From: Micromonospora musae
GTDB lineage: Bacteria > Actinomycetota > Actinomycetes > Mycobacteriales > Micromonosporaceae
Assembly: GCF_003626635.1 (NCBI RefSeq)
Contig: NZ_RAZT01000012.1
Coordinates: forward strand, 186,001 to 250,000
DNA length: 64,000 nucleotides
Reading direction: 5' to 3'
Part shown: one piece after another, positions 9,006 to 17,059 of the stretch
How positions within the stretch are numbered: position 1 is the first letter of the stretch
Layout of the letters: the number at the start of each line of letters is the position of its first letter
The notes under the pieces: generated by a model
The model's input: only the letters and a program-made list of their open reading frames with translations
Told to the model about the DNA's origin: nothing
Databases searched by the model: none
Translations under genes and position numbers: made by a program

Positions 9006-10286
9006 CTACTTCGCCAGCAGCGGCTGGATCTTGGCGCAGACGCCGTCCAGGACGGCCTTCACGTCCGCGTCCGGCTTCCACAGCGGGTCGAGACCGGCGC
9101 GGACCTGCTGGCTCAGCTCGGCCTGCCCGGCGTGGTTGGGCTTCACCACGCCGCTGGTGATGCCGTCGATGACCACCTTCTGCAGCTGCTCCGGCTTGAG
9201 CTTCGGGTTCGTCTTCGCCAGCGTCTCCGCGGTGAGCTGCGACTGCCGCGGCGGGGGGAAGAACTGGGCGAGCTTCTCGGAGTTGGTGGGGTTGGTGAGG
9301 AAGGCGAGGAAGTCGGCGGCGGCGTCCGCGTGCTTGCTCTTCTTCAGCACGCCGATGCCGGCCTGCCCGACCACGGCGTAGTCGCCCTTCGGGCCGGCCG
9401 GCAGCGGAGCCAGGTCCCAGGCGAAGCCGTCGTCCTTCAGCAGCGAGGCGCGGGAGATCTGGGTGACCGTCATCGCCGCGTCCCCGGCGAAGAAGTCGGC
9501 AGTGGTCCCCGGGCCGGGCAGCGCCTTGTCGGTGAAGATCGCCTTGTGCAGGGCGGTCATCGCGTCGACCATCTCGGGCGCGGCGAAGCCGCAGGACTTG
9601 CCGTCCTCGCTCCACGCCTGGGCGCCCCAACCCGTCCAGAAGGTGGAGAGGTTGTCCCAGCCCTTGTAGTCGAAGTCGCGGATGACCAGGCCGGCCTTGC
9701 CGGTCGTCCGCTGGGTGGCGCCGGCGGCGGCGAGCGCCGCGTCCCACGTCCACTGGCCGGCGGCGATCAGCTCGGCCGGGGTCTTCTGCCCGGCCTGCTT
9801 CAGCAGGTCGGTGTTGACGAAGACGCCGAACGGCGAGGTGGAGAAGGGGTACGCGTAGAGCTTCCCGCCGTCCTGCCAGAGCTTGAGGGTGGCCGGGGAG
9901 ATGTCGTCGTACTGGTAACCCTCGGCCTTCTTGAGGGTGTCGTCCAGCGGCAGCAGCGCACCCGAGGAGACGAAGTCCGGGGCGGAGTTCTCGAAGATCC
10001 ACGCCATGTCGGGGGCGTTGCCACCGGCGATCTGGGTGGTCAGCGTGGTGGTGTAGTTCTCGAACGGCAGCGGGTCGAAGGTGATGGCGCTGACGTCCGG
10101 GTGGTTCTTGCGGTACTCGTCGGCGATCTCGTTGAGCAGCTTCAGGTGCGCCTCGTTGGCCGACCAGACCGTCATCCGGAGGTCGGCCGGGCCGTCGGAG
10201 CCCTCGTCACCGCCGCCGCAGGCGGAGAGCGCCAGCACGCCGGCCAGGGCCGCCGCGGCGAACCGCAGTCCCTTTCCTGTTTTCAC
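9006..10286 (-). CDS. Extracellular solute-binding lipoprotein of sugar ABC importer
   Basis: The 426-residue product has a lipoprotein signal with lipobox LSAC near residue 25 and a family 1 solute-binding fold (MTVWSANEAH, then PDMAWIFEN, FGVFVNTDLLKQAG). The GTG at 10286 is preferred: GAGGAG sits 6 bases before it, whereas the ATG two codons upstream directly abuts the ribosome site. It would be anchored on the outer membrane face and deliver sugar to the two permeases encoded downstream. The ligand cannot be read from sequence. Its gene lies 23 bases after the FAD oxidoreductase gene. Confidence 0.92.
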   Translation of the reverse strand: MKTGKGLRFAAAALAGVLALSACGGGDEGSDGPADLRMTVWSANEAHLKLLNEIADEYRKNHPDVSAITFDPLPFENYTTTLTTQIAGGNAPDMAWIFENSAPDFVSSGALLPLDDTLKKAEGYQYDDISPATLKLWQDGGKLYAYPFSTSPFGVFVNTDLLKQAGQKTPAELIAAGQWTWDAALAAAGATQRTTGKAGLVIRDFDYKGWDNLSTFWTGWGAQAWSEDGKSCGFAAPEMVDAMTALHKAIFTDKALPGPGTTADFFAGDAAMTVTQISRASLLKDDGFAWDLAPLPAGPKGDYAVVGQAGIGVLKKSKHADAAADFLAFLTNPTNSEKLAQFFPPPRQSQLTAETLAKTNPKLKPEQLQKVVIDGITSGVVKPNHAGQAELSQQVRAGLDPLWKPDADVKAVLDGVCAKIQPLLAK

Positions 10287-10309
10287 GATCATCTCCTCAC
10301 CGGGGGTTG

Positions 10310-11914
10310 TCAGTAGCCCGCGATCGTCGGCCAGCGCAGCTCCACGCCGGCCGCCGAGATGCGGTCCTGGAAGTCGGCCAGCAGGCGGGGGGTGCTGCGG
10401 ACCGCGCGCGGGGACTCGCCCCGTGCCAGACAGAAGTCGGCGAGCAGGCCGGCTACCTCGCCGACGTTCCACTCGACCGGGTGCAGCCGGTAGCTGCCGT
10501 TGGTGATGTGCGTGGTGCCGATGTTCTTGCCGGCCGGCAGCAGGTTCTCCACCCGCTGCGGGATGAGCGCGCCGAGCGGGATCTCGAACGGGCAGGAGCC
10601 GACGTCGATGTAGTTGTCTCCGCCGGTGGACGGGTGCAGGTCGATGCGGTACATGCCGACGCCGACCGAGTCCGGGTAGTGCACCGCGCCGCGCTCACCG
10701 CGTACGGCGAGGGACAGGTCCTGCTCGGCCACCGTGTACTCGGCGCGGATGCGCCGCGCCTCACGGATGTACGGCGCCTGAGCCAGGCCGTTCCGGCTGC
10801 CGGTCACGTCGCCGCGCAGGCGCAGCCCCGGGAAGCCGGTCCCGCCGTCCGGTCGGGGCGCCTCGGTCTGCAGCCAGTACAGGACCGAGAGGGAGAGCTC
10901 GCGCGCCTTGGCCAGGTGCCAGGACGCGTTCGGCACGTCGATGACCGGGCCCTCGAAGTAGTCGATCATGGGCCAGTTCACGAGGGTGATGTCGCTGCCG
11001 TACGCCCCGCTGGTGAAGTTGCGCCGGGCGGCGATGCGCCGGAACGTCCACAGGTTGCCGTCGCCGGGATTGAGGCGCTGGTCGGCGTTGACCGCGAGCG
11101 GGTCGTCGTCCGGGTTGGGGGTGAAGCTGCGTTCGACGATCTCCAGGGTGCGCGGGTGGGGGGAGCGCCAGGAGAGCAGCCGGTCGCCCCAGAAGTCGGG
11201 CTTGTAGTCGCGCCAGAAGTCGTAGCCGGCCGGGCGGTCGATGGTGTGGTCGCCGTCGACGTGGTCGATGGCGAAGCAGACCGAGACGGCCTGCATGTTC
11301 ATCGGCTGCGCCTCGGCGGGCGCGTTCGGCTCGCCGGTCTGCGCCTGGGACTCGAAGCCGGTCACGTACTCGGTGCCGGAGAGCGGCAGCAGGTCGCCGG
11401 CCTCGGTGGCGTCCAGCACGTACGGCGCGGTGAGGTCGATCTGCTCGTCGCGGTCACGATGCGCCACGGTGACACCGACCACCCGGTCGCCGTCGGTCGC
11501 CACCGCGACCGGCCGGTACGGCTGGAGCACGGTGAGCCGGCCGGCGCCCCGGTAGGGCGCGAGCATGCCCTCCAGCACGGCGACGGCGACGCGGGGTTCG
11601 TGGCAGAGCCGGCTGACCCAGCCGGCGCCGGGGTTCAGGTCGGTCCAGGCGCGGGACTGTTCGGTGAGCGGGTAGTGCCGACGGTAGTAGTCCCGGATCC
11701 CGTTGCGCAGCGCCCGGTAGCTGGCGGTGGCGCCGAACTGCTCGATCCAGGAGTGCTCGTCCGGGGGTACGGCCTGGCTGGTGAGCTGCCCGCCGAGCCA
11801 GTCGAACTCCTCGGTCAGGATGACCGACCGGCCGGCGCGGGCCGCCGCGAGAGCCGCCGCGACGCCGCCCAGCCCGCCACCCACGACGAGGACGTCCGCA
11901 CGCATCTGTACCAC
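10310..11914 (-). CDS. FAD-dependent oxidoreductase (FAD_oxidored/PF12831-like)
   Basis: The protein has about 534 residues, with an N-terminal Rossmann FAD motif (VVGGGLGGVAAALAAARAG) and an ADP-binding Glu at VILTEEF. Mid-protein are VLDATEAGD and a C-terminal NIGTTHITNGSYRLHP flavin-closing segment, typical of FAD-dependent oxidoreductases linked to sugar clusters. The GTG at 11914 is preferred (GGAAGG 6 bases upstream); an ATG at 11905 is the alternative. No signal peptide is seen, so it acts inside the cell. It probably oxidises or rearranges the imported sugar; the reaction is unknown. It sits between the LacI and binding-protein genes. Confidence 0.85.
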   Translation of the reverse strand: MVQMRADVLVVGGGLGGVAAALAAARAGRSVILTEEFDWLGGQLTSQAVPPDEHSWIEQFGATASYRALRNGIRDYYRRHYPLTEQSRAWTDLNPGAGWVSRLCHEPRVAVAVLEGMLAPYRGAGRLTVLQPYRPVAVATDGDRVVGVTVAHRDRDEQIDLTAPYVLDATEAGDLLPLSGTEYVTGFESQAQTGEPNAPAEAQPMNMQAVSVCFAIDHVDGDHTIDRPAGYDFWRDYKPDFWGDRLLSWRSPHPRTLEIVERSFTPNPDDDPLAVNADQRLNPGDGNLWTFRRIAARRNFTSGAYGSDITLVNWPMIDYFEGPVIDVPNASWHLAKARELSLSVLYWLQTEAPRPDGGTGFPGLRLRGDVTGSRNGLAQAPYIREARRIRAEYTVAEQDLSLAVRGERGAVHYPDSVGVGMYRIDLHPSTGGDNYIDVGSCPFEIPLGALIPQRVENLLPAGKNIGTTHITNGSYRLHPVEWNVGEVAGLLADFCLARGESPRAVRSTPRLLADFQDRISAAGVELRWPTIAGY

Positions 11915-11943
11915 TTGCTTCCTTCCGGTTGCGCGGTCGCCGC

Positions 11944-12990
11944 TCACGGGCGGTCGACCGCCGGTTCAGGGGCGCCGAGGGTGGCGCCCTCGACGAGCTC
12001 ACAGGGCAGCAGTCGCTGCTGGACACCGCTGGCGCTACCGTCGATGACCCGGGTGAGCACCTCGACCGCCTGCCGGCCCATCTCCTCGCGGGGGATGCGG
12101 AACCCGGTGAAGGCCAGCTCGGTGGGGACGGGGACGGTCGGGTCGCCCAGGGTCAGCAGCGACAGGTCGCCGGGCACCGAGAGCCCGCGCCGCCGCGCGG
12201 CTCGTTCGAGCGCCACCGCGGTGGCGAAGTCCTCGACGAAGGCGACCGTGCTGCCGTCGGCGAGCAGGTCGTCGAGGACGGCTTCGGCGTCCGCTGCGGT
12301 GGCCGGGCGGTGCCGGGCGCTCTCCGCGGCGGACGCGGTCGCCAGGTATCCGCGCCGGCGGTCCTCGGAGGACTCGGCGTCGATGCCCATGCTGAGGTAG
12401 GTCATCCGCCGGTGCCCGCGGGCGATGGCCAGCTCGGCGAGCCGGCCGACGGCGGTGGCGTAGTCGGCGCCGACGTACGGCACCGGGCCGCCGGCGTCGT
12501 CGCGCCGGCCGACCGCCACGTACGGGTAGCCGTCGCGGTTGAGCCGGTGCAGCTCGTCGGCGTCGATCTCGCGGCCGAGCAGGAGGCAGCCGTCGGCCAG
12601 GCGCAGCCGGTTGTCCTGGTGGAAGATGCGCCGTCGGCCGTCGATCACGGGTGCGCTGGTGAACAGGAGCAGGTCGCAGCCGACCCGTTCGGCGTACTCC
12701 TCGATGCCGAGCAGGAACGGGTGGAAGAAGTCCCGGCTGCCGCTGGGGAAGGCCGGCTCGTAGGTGAACACGCCGATGATCCGGTTGAAGCGGGAGGCGA
12801 GCCGGCGGGCGACCGGGTCGGCCGCGTAGCCGGTCTCGGCGATCACGCGCAGCACCCGGTCCCGGGTCTCCGGGGCGATCCGCACGTCGGCATCGGCCCG
12901 GTTGTTCAGCACGAGGGAGACCGTTGCCTGGCTGACGCCGGCCATCCGGGCGATGTCACGTTGAGTGACGCGGCGGGGGGTTGCGGTCAC
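11944..12990 (-). CDS. LacI-family transcriptional repressor of the sugar operon
   Basis: The 348-residue regulator has a LacI helix-turn-helix and hinge (TQRDIARMAGVSQATVSLVL, then DPVARRLAS), followed by a periplasmic-binding-protein-like sensor domain. The GTG at 12990 has GGAAGGA five bases upstream; the in-frame ATG at 13020 lies inside an operator and is rejected as a start. It is first in the leftward operon, so it controls its own synthesis. The three GCTAAT-ATTAGC palindromes upstream are its expected binding sites. Confidence 0.92.
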   Translation of the reverse strand: MTATPRRVTQRDIARMAGVSQATVSLVLNNRADADVRIAPETRDRVLRVIAETGYAADPVARRLASRFNRIIGVFTYEPAFPSGSRDFFHPFLLGIEEYAERVGCDLLLFTSAPVIDGRRRIFHQDNRLRLADGCLLLGREIDADELHRLNRDGYPYVAVGRRDDAGGPVPYVGADYATAVGRLAELAIARGHRRMTYLSMGIDAESSEDRRRGYLATASAAESARHRPATAADAEAVLDDLLADGSTVAFVEDFATAVALERAARRRGLSVPGDLSLLTLGDPTVPVPTELAFTGFRIPREEMGRQAVEVLTRVIDGSASGVQQRLLPCELVEGATLGAPEPAVDRP

Positions 12991-13008
12991 GGGAGTCCTT
13001 CCGGCGGC

Positions 13009-13024
13009 GCTAATACGCATTAGC
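13009..13024. promoter_or_regulatory. LacI operator O1
   Basis: GCTAAT-ACGC-ATTAGC, extendable to 8-bp arms (13007-13026). It lies just downstream of the leftward promoter and upstream of the LacI ribosome site, as expected for a repressor roadblock. Confidence 0.85.
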
Positions 13025-13040
13025 GCTCGGTGTAGGGAGG

Positions 13041-13070
13041 ACTCTGGCCGCCCGGCCCGCCGGGTGTCAA
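13041..13070 (-). promoter_or_regulatory. Promoter of the leftward LacI-led operon
   Basis: A perfect TTGACA -35 (13065-13070 on the minus strand), an 18-base spacer and CAGAGT as a weak -10 (13041-13046). The expected start point is about 10 bases before operator O1. Confidence 0.6.
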
Positions 13071-13108
13071 GAGGGTGGCGGCAGATTTCCGGGAGATGAA
13101 CCCGCAGG

Positions 13109-13124
13109 AGTAATGCGTATTAGC
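13109..13124. promoter_or_regulatory. LacI operator O2 (central)
   Basis: TAATGCGTATTA palindrome core with one flanking mismatch, lying midway between the two divergent promoters. Its centre is 100 bp from O1 and 123 bp from O3. It could support DNA looping. Confidence 0.75.
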
Positions 13125-13186
13125 CGAATCGTGACCGACTGAGCGGCCGATCAGCGACCGGTTGCCGGCGGATTCGACCGCCCCTC

Positions 13187-13216
13187 TTGACAGGCGCGGC
13201 CGGTGGCGAGCAACAT
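13187..13216 (+). promoter_or_regulatory. Promoter of the rightward secreted glycosidase-like gene
   Basis: TTGACA (13187-13192), an 18-base spacer and CAACAT (13211-13216). It repeats the sequence CCTCTTGACA and the spacing of the opposite promoter. Operator O3 begins 16 bases after it. The 5' leader would be about 230 bases; the stretch 13248-13456 shows nothing else. Confidence 0.6.
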
Positions 13217-13231
13217 TCGAGAAACATGATC

Positions 13232-13247
13232 GCTAATACGTATTAGC
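13232..13247. promoter_or_regulatory. LacI operator O3 (perfect palindrome)
   Basis: GCTAATAC-GTATTAGC is fully self-complementary and is the best match of the three sites. It sits just downstream of the rightward promoter. Confidence 0.85.
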
Positions 13248-13456
13248 ACGTCGAGGTGGCACCCGCCCCGGCACACCCCCACCGCATCAATCTGACTGAG
13301 CGTCACTCCCGTCCCGGTCCTCGTGGGTCGGGAACCCCCGGACCGTCCACAGTGCCCGTCCGGCGACGACCCGTGCCCTCGGGTCGCCGCAGGCTCGCCA
13401 CGTCCGGCCGTCCGCACCGGCCGGCCTCCGATCCCGTCCCGAGAAGAGGAAGAGGC

Positions 13457-14794
13457 ATGACGAGAACCCGCCGTACGGCCGCCGCGCTCGGCGCCGGCCT
13501 GCTGATCGCCGCCGTCGCCGGCACCCCCGCCGCCGCCGACGCCCCCACGCTCGACTTCCCGCACTTCGACTACGTGGGCACCGCCTTCGACAAGGCCGAG
13601 CTGACCTACAACCCCACCGGCGAGTTCATCTTCCCGAGCGTCATCCGCGCCGCCGACTACTTCCCGAACCCGCTCGGCACCTACTACCTGTACTACGCCC
13701 CGCACGAGCGGCCCGGCGGCATCGCCCTGGCGTACGCCGACTCGATCGACGGCCCGTGGACCGAGTACGCGGCGAACCCGCTGATCGGCAACACCTGGCT
13801 GCCGCACTACCCGACGGTCAGCCACGTCTCCTCACCGCACGCCGTCTGGATCGAGGGCGAGGGCAAGCTCTTCCTCTACTTCCACGGCGAGAACTCGATC
13901 ACCCGGTACGCCACCTCCACGGACGGCATCCACTTCGACTACGGCGGCACGGCGGTGAGCCGGGACGCCAGCACCGGCGGTGAGACCTCGTACGCCCGGG
14001 TGTTCGAGCAGGCGGTGCCCCGGCTCGGCAGCCGTTACCTGATGGTCTTCATGGACAACCCGACCGCCGCGCCGCCCGGGCCCACCGGCCCGGTGGCCCG
14101 GCGGATCCGCTGGGCGGTCTCCCCGGACGCCCGCACATGGACCATCCAGCCCGAGCCGCTGGTCACCCCGCAGGGTGACGAGGGCGCGAACGCCTCCGGC
14201 CCCTTCTTCCTGCGCTGGCAGGGCCGCAACCTGGTGATCTACCACGCCGCCGACGGCAACATGCACGCCGTCGACGTGGGGGAGAACTTCGACCAGGAGC
14301 TCCACCTCGGCGTCGTGCACGACTCGATGACGGCCGCCCCGGATCTGGGCCGCTCCGCCGCGCCGACCTTCTACTTCGACGGCCGCAGCGCGCACATGTA
14401 CTACGAGGCGGGCGGTCGGCTCACCGCGACCATCGGGCACGCCGTCGCCACCCTGCCCGAGCCGCTGCCCACCCGGCAGCTGGACTGCACCGTCGACCGG
14501 CCGGTGCTCTGGCCGCCGAACCACAAGCTGGTCGACGTCGCCGTACGCGTCGACCTTCCCGACGGGGTGCTCGGCCCGAACGCCTTCACGCTGACCGGCG
14601 TGACCGGCGGCGACCCCACGGACGTGCACGGCTTCACCACCGGCGCCCCGGACACCACCGGTCGGCTCCGCGCGGAGCGGGCCGGCAACGGCGGGGACCG
14701 GGTCTACACGCTGACGTACGCCGGGCACGACGAGATCGGCCGGCCGGCCGGCTGCACGGTGACCGTCACCGTGCCGCACGACCGGGGGCACTGA
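13457..14794 (+). CDS. Secreted glycosidase-like five-bladed propeller protein
   Basis: The 445-residue product has a Sec signal peptide (Arg-rich start, cleavage near AAADAP). It then has a GH43/GH117-like propeller pattern: EFIFPSVIRA, YYLYYAPHERPGGIALAYA, SPHAVWIEGEGKLFLYFHG, MYYEAGG. A C-terminal 100-residue beta domain (about 345-445) has two Cys. The ATG at 13457 follows GAGGAAGAGG. It is divergent from the LacI operon and shares its operators, so it probably releases the sugar that the importer takes up. Bond specificity is not visible. Confidence 0.75.
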   Translation: MTRTRRTAAALGAGLLIAAVAGTPAAADAPTLDFPHFDYVGTAFDKAELTYNPTGEFIFPSVIRAADYFPNPLGTYYLYYAPHERPGGIALAYADSIDGPWTEYAANPLIGNTWLPHYPTVSHVSSPHAVWIEGEGKLFLYFHGENSITRYATSTDGIHFDYGGTAVSRDASTGGETSYARVFEQAVPRLGSRYLMVFMDNPTAAPPGPTGPVARRIRWAVSPDARTWTIQPEPLVTPQGDEGANASGPFFLRWQGRNLVIYHAADGNMHAVDVGENFDQELHLGVVHDSMTAAPDLGRSAAPTFYFDGRSAHMYYEAGGRLTATIGHAVATLPEPLPTRQLDCTVDRPVLWPPNHKLVDVAVRVDLPDGVLGPNAFTLTGVTGGDPTDVHGFTTGAPDTTGRLRAERAGNGGDRVYTLTYAGHDEIGRPAGCTVTVTVPHDRGH

Positions 14795-14822
14795 GCCCTG
14801 ACCCACGCCTGATCCACATCGG

Positions 14823-14850
14823 GGCGGGCGGCCGACGACGGCCGCCCGCC
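14823..14850 (+). terminator. Intrinsic terminator after the glycosidase-like gene
   Basis: A perfect 12-bp GC stem (14823-14834 with 14839-14850) and a 4-base loop, 28 bases after the stop codon. Confidence 0.75.
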
Positions 14851-14863
14851 TTGATGGCTATTT

Positions 14864-14908
14864 CGGTTGCCCGCCCACGTCGCTGCTGTTCGACTGGGCG
14901 GGCAACCG
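14864..14908 (+). promoter_or_regulatory. Stem-loop in the leader of the TetM-like gene
   Basis: A perfect 14-bp inverted repeat (14864-14877 with 14895-14908) with a 17-base loop, ending 24 bases before the leader ORF. It may be an attenuator or an alternative partner for the preceding terminator, since both contain GCCCGCC/GGGCGGG blocks. No T run follows. Confidence 0.55.
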
Positions 14909-14931
14909 CTACCGATCGAGAGGAAACCGAG

Positions 14932-15033
14932 ATGCGCGCTGCGTTCATGTCCGACCACCTGGGAATGCTCATCGACCCGAAGGACATGACGCTTCGTGAC
15001 AACTCTCAACGTCGGGATCCTGGCGCATGTTGA
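14932..15033 (+). CDS. Leader ORF (33 aa) overlapping the TetM-like gene start
   Basis: The ATG at 14932 is preceded by AGAGGAAA with good spacing. The 33-codon ORF (MRAAFMSDHLGMLIDPKDM at the start) ends at 15033, 38 bases inside the next gene and in another frame. The resistance gene has only a distant ribosome site of its own. Leader peptides upstream of ribosomal-protection and other antibiotic-resistance genes are known to sense stalled ribosomes, so translational coupling or attenuation is inferred. Protein-level function is not implied. Confidence 0.55.
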   Translation: MRAAFMSDHLGMLIDPKDMTLRDNSQRRDPGAC

Positions 15034-16996
15034 CGCCGGCAAGACCAGCCTGACCGAACGCCTGCTGCACACCGTCGGCGTCATCGACGAACTCGGCAGC
15101 GTCGACGACGGCACGACCCGTACCGACAGCCTGGCGCTGGAGCGACGGCGCGGGATCACCATCCGTTCCGCCGTCGTCTCGTTCGTCGTCGACGACGTGA
15201 CGGTCAACCTCATCGACACGCCCGGCCACCCGGACTTCATCGCCGAGGTGGAACGCGTCCTGGACCTGCTCGACGGCGTGGTGCTCGTGGTCTCCGCCGT
15301 CGAAGGAGTCCAGGCGCAGACCCGGGTGCTGATGCGTACGCTCCAGCGCCTGCGCCTGCCGACAGTGCTCTTCATCAACAAGATCGACCGGTCCGGCGCG
15401 GAGCCCGACCGGGTGCTGCGTGACATCGCGGACCGGCTGACGCCGTCGGTGGTGGCGACGGGTCGGGTGCGGGCGGCGGGCACCCGTGAGGCGGATTTCG
15501 TGCCCCACCGCGACGGCGACCCGCGGCTCGTCCGGCGACTGCGCGACCTGCTCAGCGCAGGCGACGACCGGCTGCTCGCGGAGTACGTCGAGGACGAGGG
15601 TCGCCTCACCGGTCCGCGGCTGCGCGCCGCGCTCGCGGACCAGAGCCGACGAGCAGTCGTGCACCCGGTCTTCGCCGGCTCCGCGATCACCGGGGCCGGG
15701 GTGGCGGCGCTGATCGGCGGTCTCACCGAACTGCTGCCGGTGGCCGGGCCCGACGCGGACGCCCCGGCGTCGGGCACGGTGTTCAAGATCGAACGGACTC
15801 CGTCCGGCGAGAAGGTCGCCTACGTGCGGATGTTCGGCGGCACGGTCCGGCTCCGCGACCGGCTGCCGGTGGGCGAGCGGGTCGCCACGGTGACGGGGAT
15901 CCAGGTGTTCGACCGAGGTTCGACGGTACCCGTCGACGCCGTCGACGCCGGACGGATCGCCCTGCTGCGCGGCCTGGGCGACGTCCGGATCGGCGATCCG
16001 GTCGGCGTCGCACGCCCCGGTGCGCCGGCCCGGCACTTCGCCCTGCCCAGCCTGGAGACCGTCGTGGTGCCCGAGCGGGCTTCGGACCGGGCGGCCCTGC
16101 ACGACGCCCTCAGCGAGCTGGCCGAGCAGGATCCGCTGATCAACGTTCGGCGGGACGCCAGCCGGCGGGAGATCGCCGTGTCGCTCTACGGCGAGGTGCA
16201 GAAGGAGGTCGTCGGGGCGACCCTCGCCGACGAGTACGGCCTGGTGGTCACGTTCCGGGAGACGACGACCGTGCACGTCGAACGGCTGCGCGGCACAGGA
16301 GCGGCGGTCGAACTGATCGGCGTGGAGCCCAACCCGTTCCTGGCCACCGTGGGGCTGCGGGTCGCGGCGGGCAGGCCCGGCAGCGGGACCGTGTTCCGGC
16401 TCGGCGTCGAACTCGGCTCGATGCCTCCGGCCTTCTTCGCCGCGGTCGAGGAGACCGTACGGGAGACGCTGCGCCAGGGCCTGTACGGCTGGCAGGTCCT
16501 CGACTGCGTTGTCACCATGACGCACGCCGGTTACTGGGCTCGGCAGAGCCACGCCCACGGCACCTTCGACAAGAGCATGTCCAGCACGGCGGGCGACTTC
16601 CGGAACCTGACCCCGCTCGTGCTGGTGACGGCGTTGCGGGAAGCTGGTACCCGGGCCGAGGAGCCGATGCACCGGTTTCGGCTGGAGGCCCCGGGCGATC
16701 TCCTCGCCGCCGTGCTGCCCGTGCTGGCCCGGCTGGACGCGGTGCCGCACAGCACGGCGGCCCAGGACGGCTCGGCAGTTGTGACGGGCGTGGTCCCGGC
16801 GCGGCAGGTGCACGCCGTGGAGCGCCGGCTGCCCGCGTTGACCAGGGGAGAGGGGATCTTCGAGTCCACCTTCGACCATCACCGGCCGGTCCGGGGCGAA
16901 CCGCCCCGGCGTCCGCGCGACGCCCCGGATCCCGGCGACCGGAAGGAGTACCTCCTCGCCGTCAACCGTCGGGTGAACCGGCACGGGGAGCGTTGA
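14996..16996 (+). CDS. TetM/Otr(A)-type ribosomal protection GTPase
   Basis: The 666-residue EF-G-like GTPase has the G motifs NVGILAHVDAGKT (G1), RRRGITI (G2), DTPGHPDF (G3) and NKIDRSG (G4), then domains II-V. Its length and the N-terminal MTTLNVGILAHVDAGK form match tetracycline ribosomal protection proteins (about 640 residues) rather than EF-G (about 700). It has a basic C-terminal extension of some 40 residues. It would remove tetracycline from the 30S A site. Whether it confers resistance or has a housekeeping role, as with some actinobacterial homologues, cannot be told. Translation starts at GTG 14996, inside the leader ORF. Confidence 0.88.
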   Translation: MTTLNVGILAHVDAGKTSLTERLLHTVGVIDELGSVDDGTTRTDSLALERRRGITIRSAVVSFVVDDVTVNLIDTPGHPDFIAEVERVLDLLDGVVLVVSAVEGVQAQTRVLMRTLQRLRLPTVLFINKIDRSGAEPDRVLRDIADRLTPSVVATGRVRAAGTREADFVPHRDGDPRLVRRLRDLLSAGDDRLLAEYVEDEGRLTGPRLRAALADQSRRAVVHPVFAGSAITGAGVAALIGGLTELLPVAGPDADAPASGTVFKIERTPSGEKVAYVRMFGGTVRLRDRLPVGERVATVTGIQVFDRGSTVPVDAVDAGRIALLRGLGDVRIGDPVGVARPGAPARHFALPSLETVVVPERASDRAALHDALSELAEQDPLINVRRDASRREIAVSLYGEVQKEVVGATLADEYGLVVTFRETTTVHVERLRGTGAAVELIGVEPNPFLATVGLRVAAGRPGSGTVFRLGVELGSMPPAFFAAVEETVRETLRQGLYGWQVLDCVVTMTHAGYWARQSHAHGTFDKSMSSTAGDFRNLTPLVLVTALREAGTRAEEPMHRFRLEAPGDLLAAVLPVLARLDAVPHSTAAQDGSAVVTGVVPARQVHAVERRLPALTRGEGIFESTFDHHRPVRGEPPRRPRDAPDPGDRKEYLLAVNRRVNRHGER

Positions 16997-17047
16997 GGCG
17001 GCCCGGCCGCCCGCCGTCGGGCCGGCCCGCCCCCGGCGTTGTTGCCC

Positions 17048-17053
17048 TACGAT
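17048..17053 (+). promoter_or_regulatory. -10 box for a leaderless transcript
   Basis: TACGAT lies 6 bases before the GTG at 17060, the usual geometry of leaderless actinobacterial genes. No ribosome site precedes that GTG. Confidence 0.5.
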
Positions 17054-17059
17054 GCGGGC

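Noticed and set aside
13018..13020. ATG at 13020 as start of the LacI gene
   Set aside because: It lies inside operator O1 and has no ribosome site; the GTG at 12990 has a good one.
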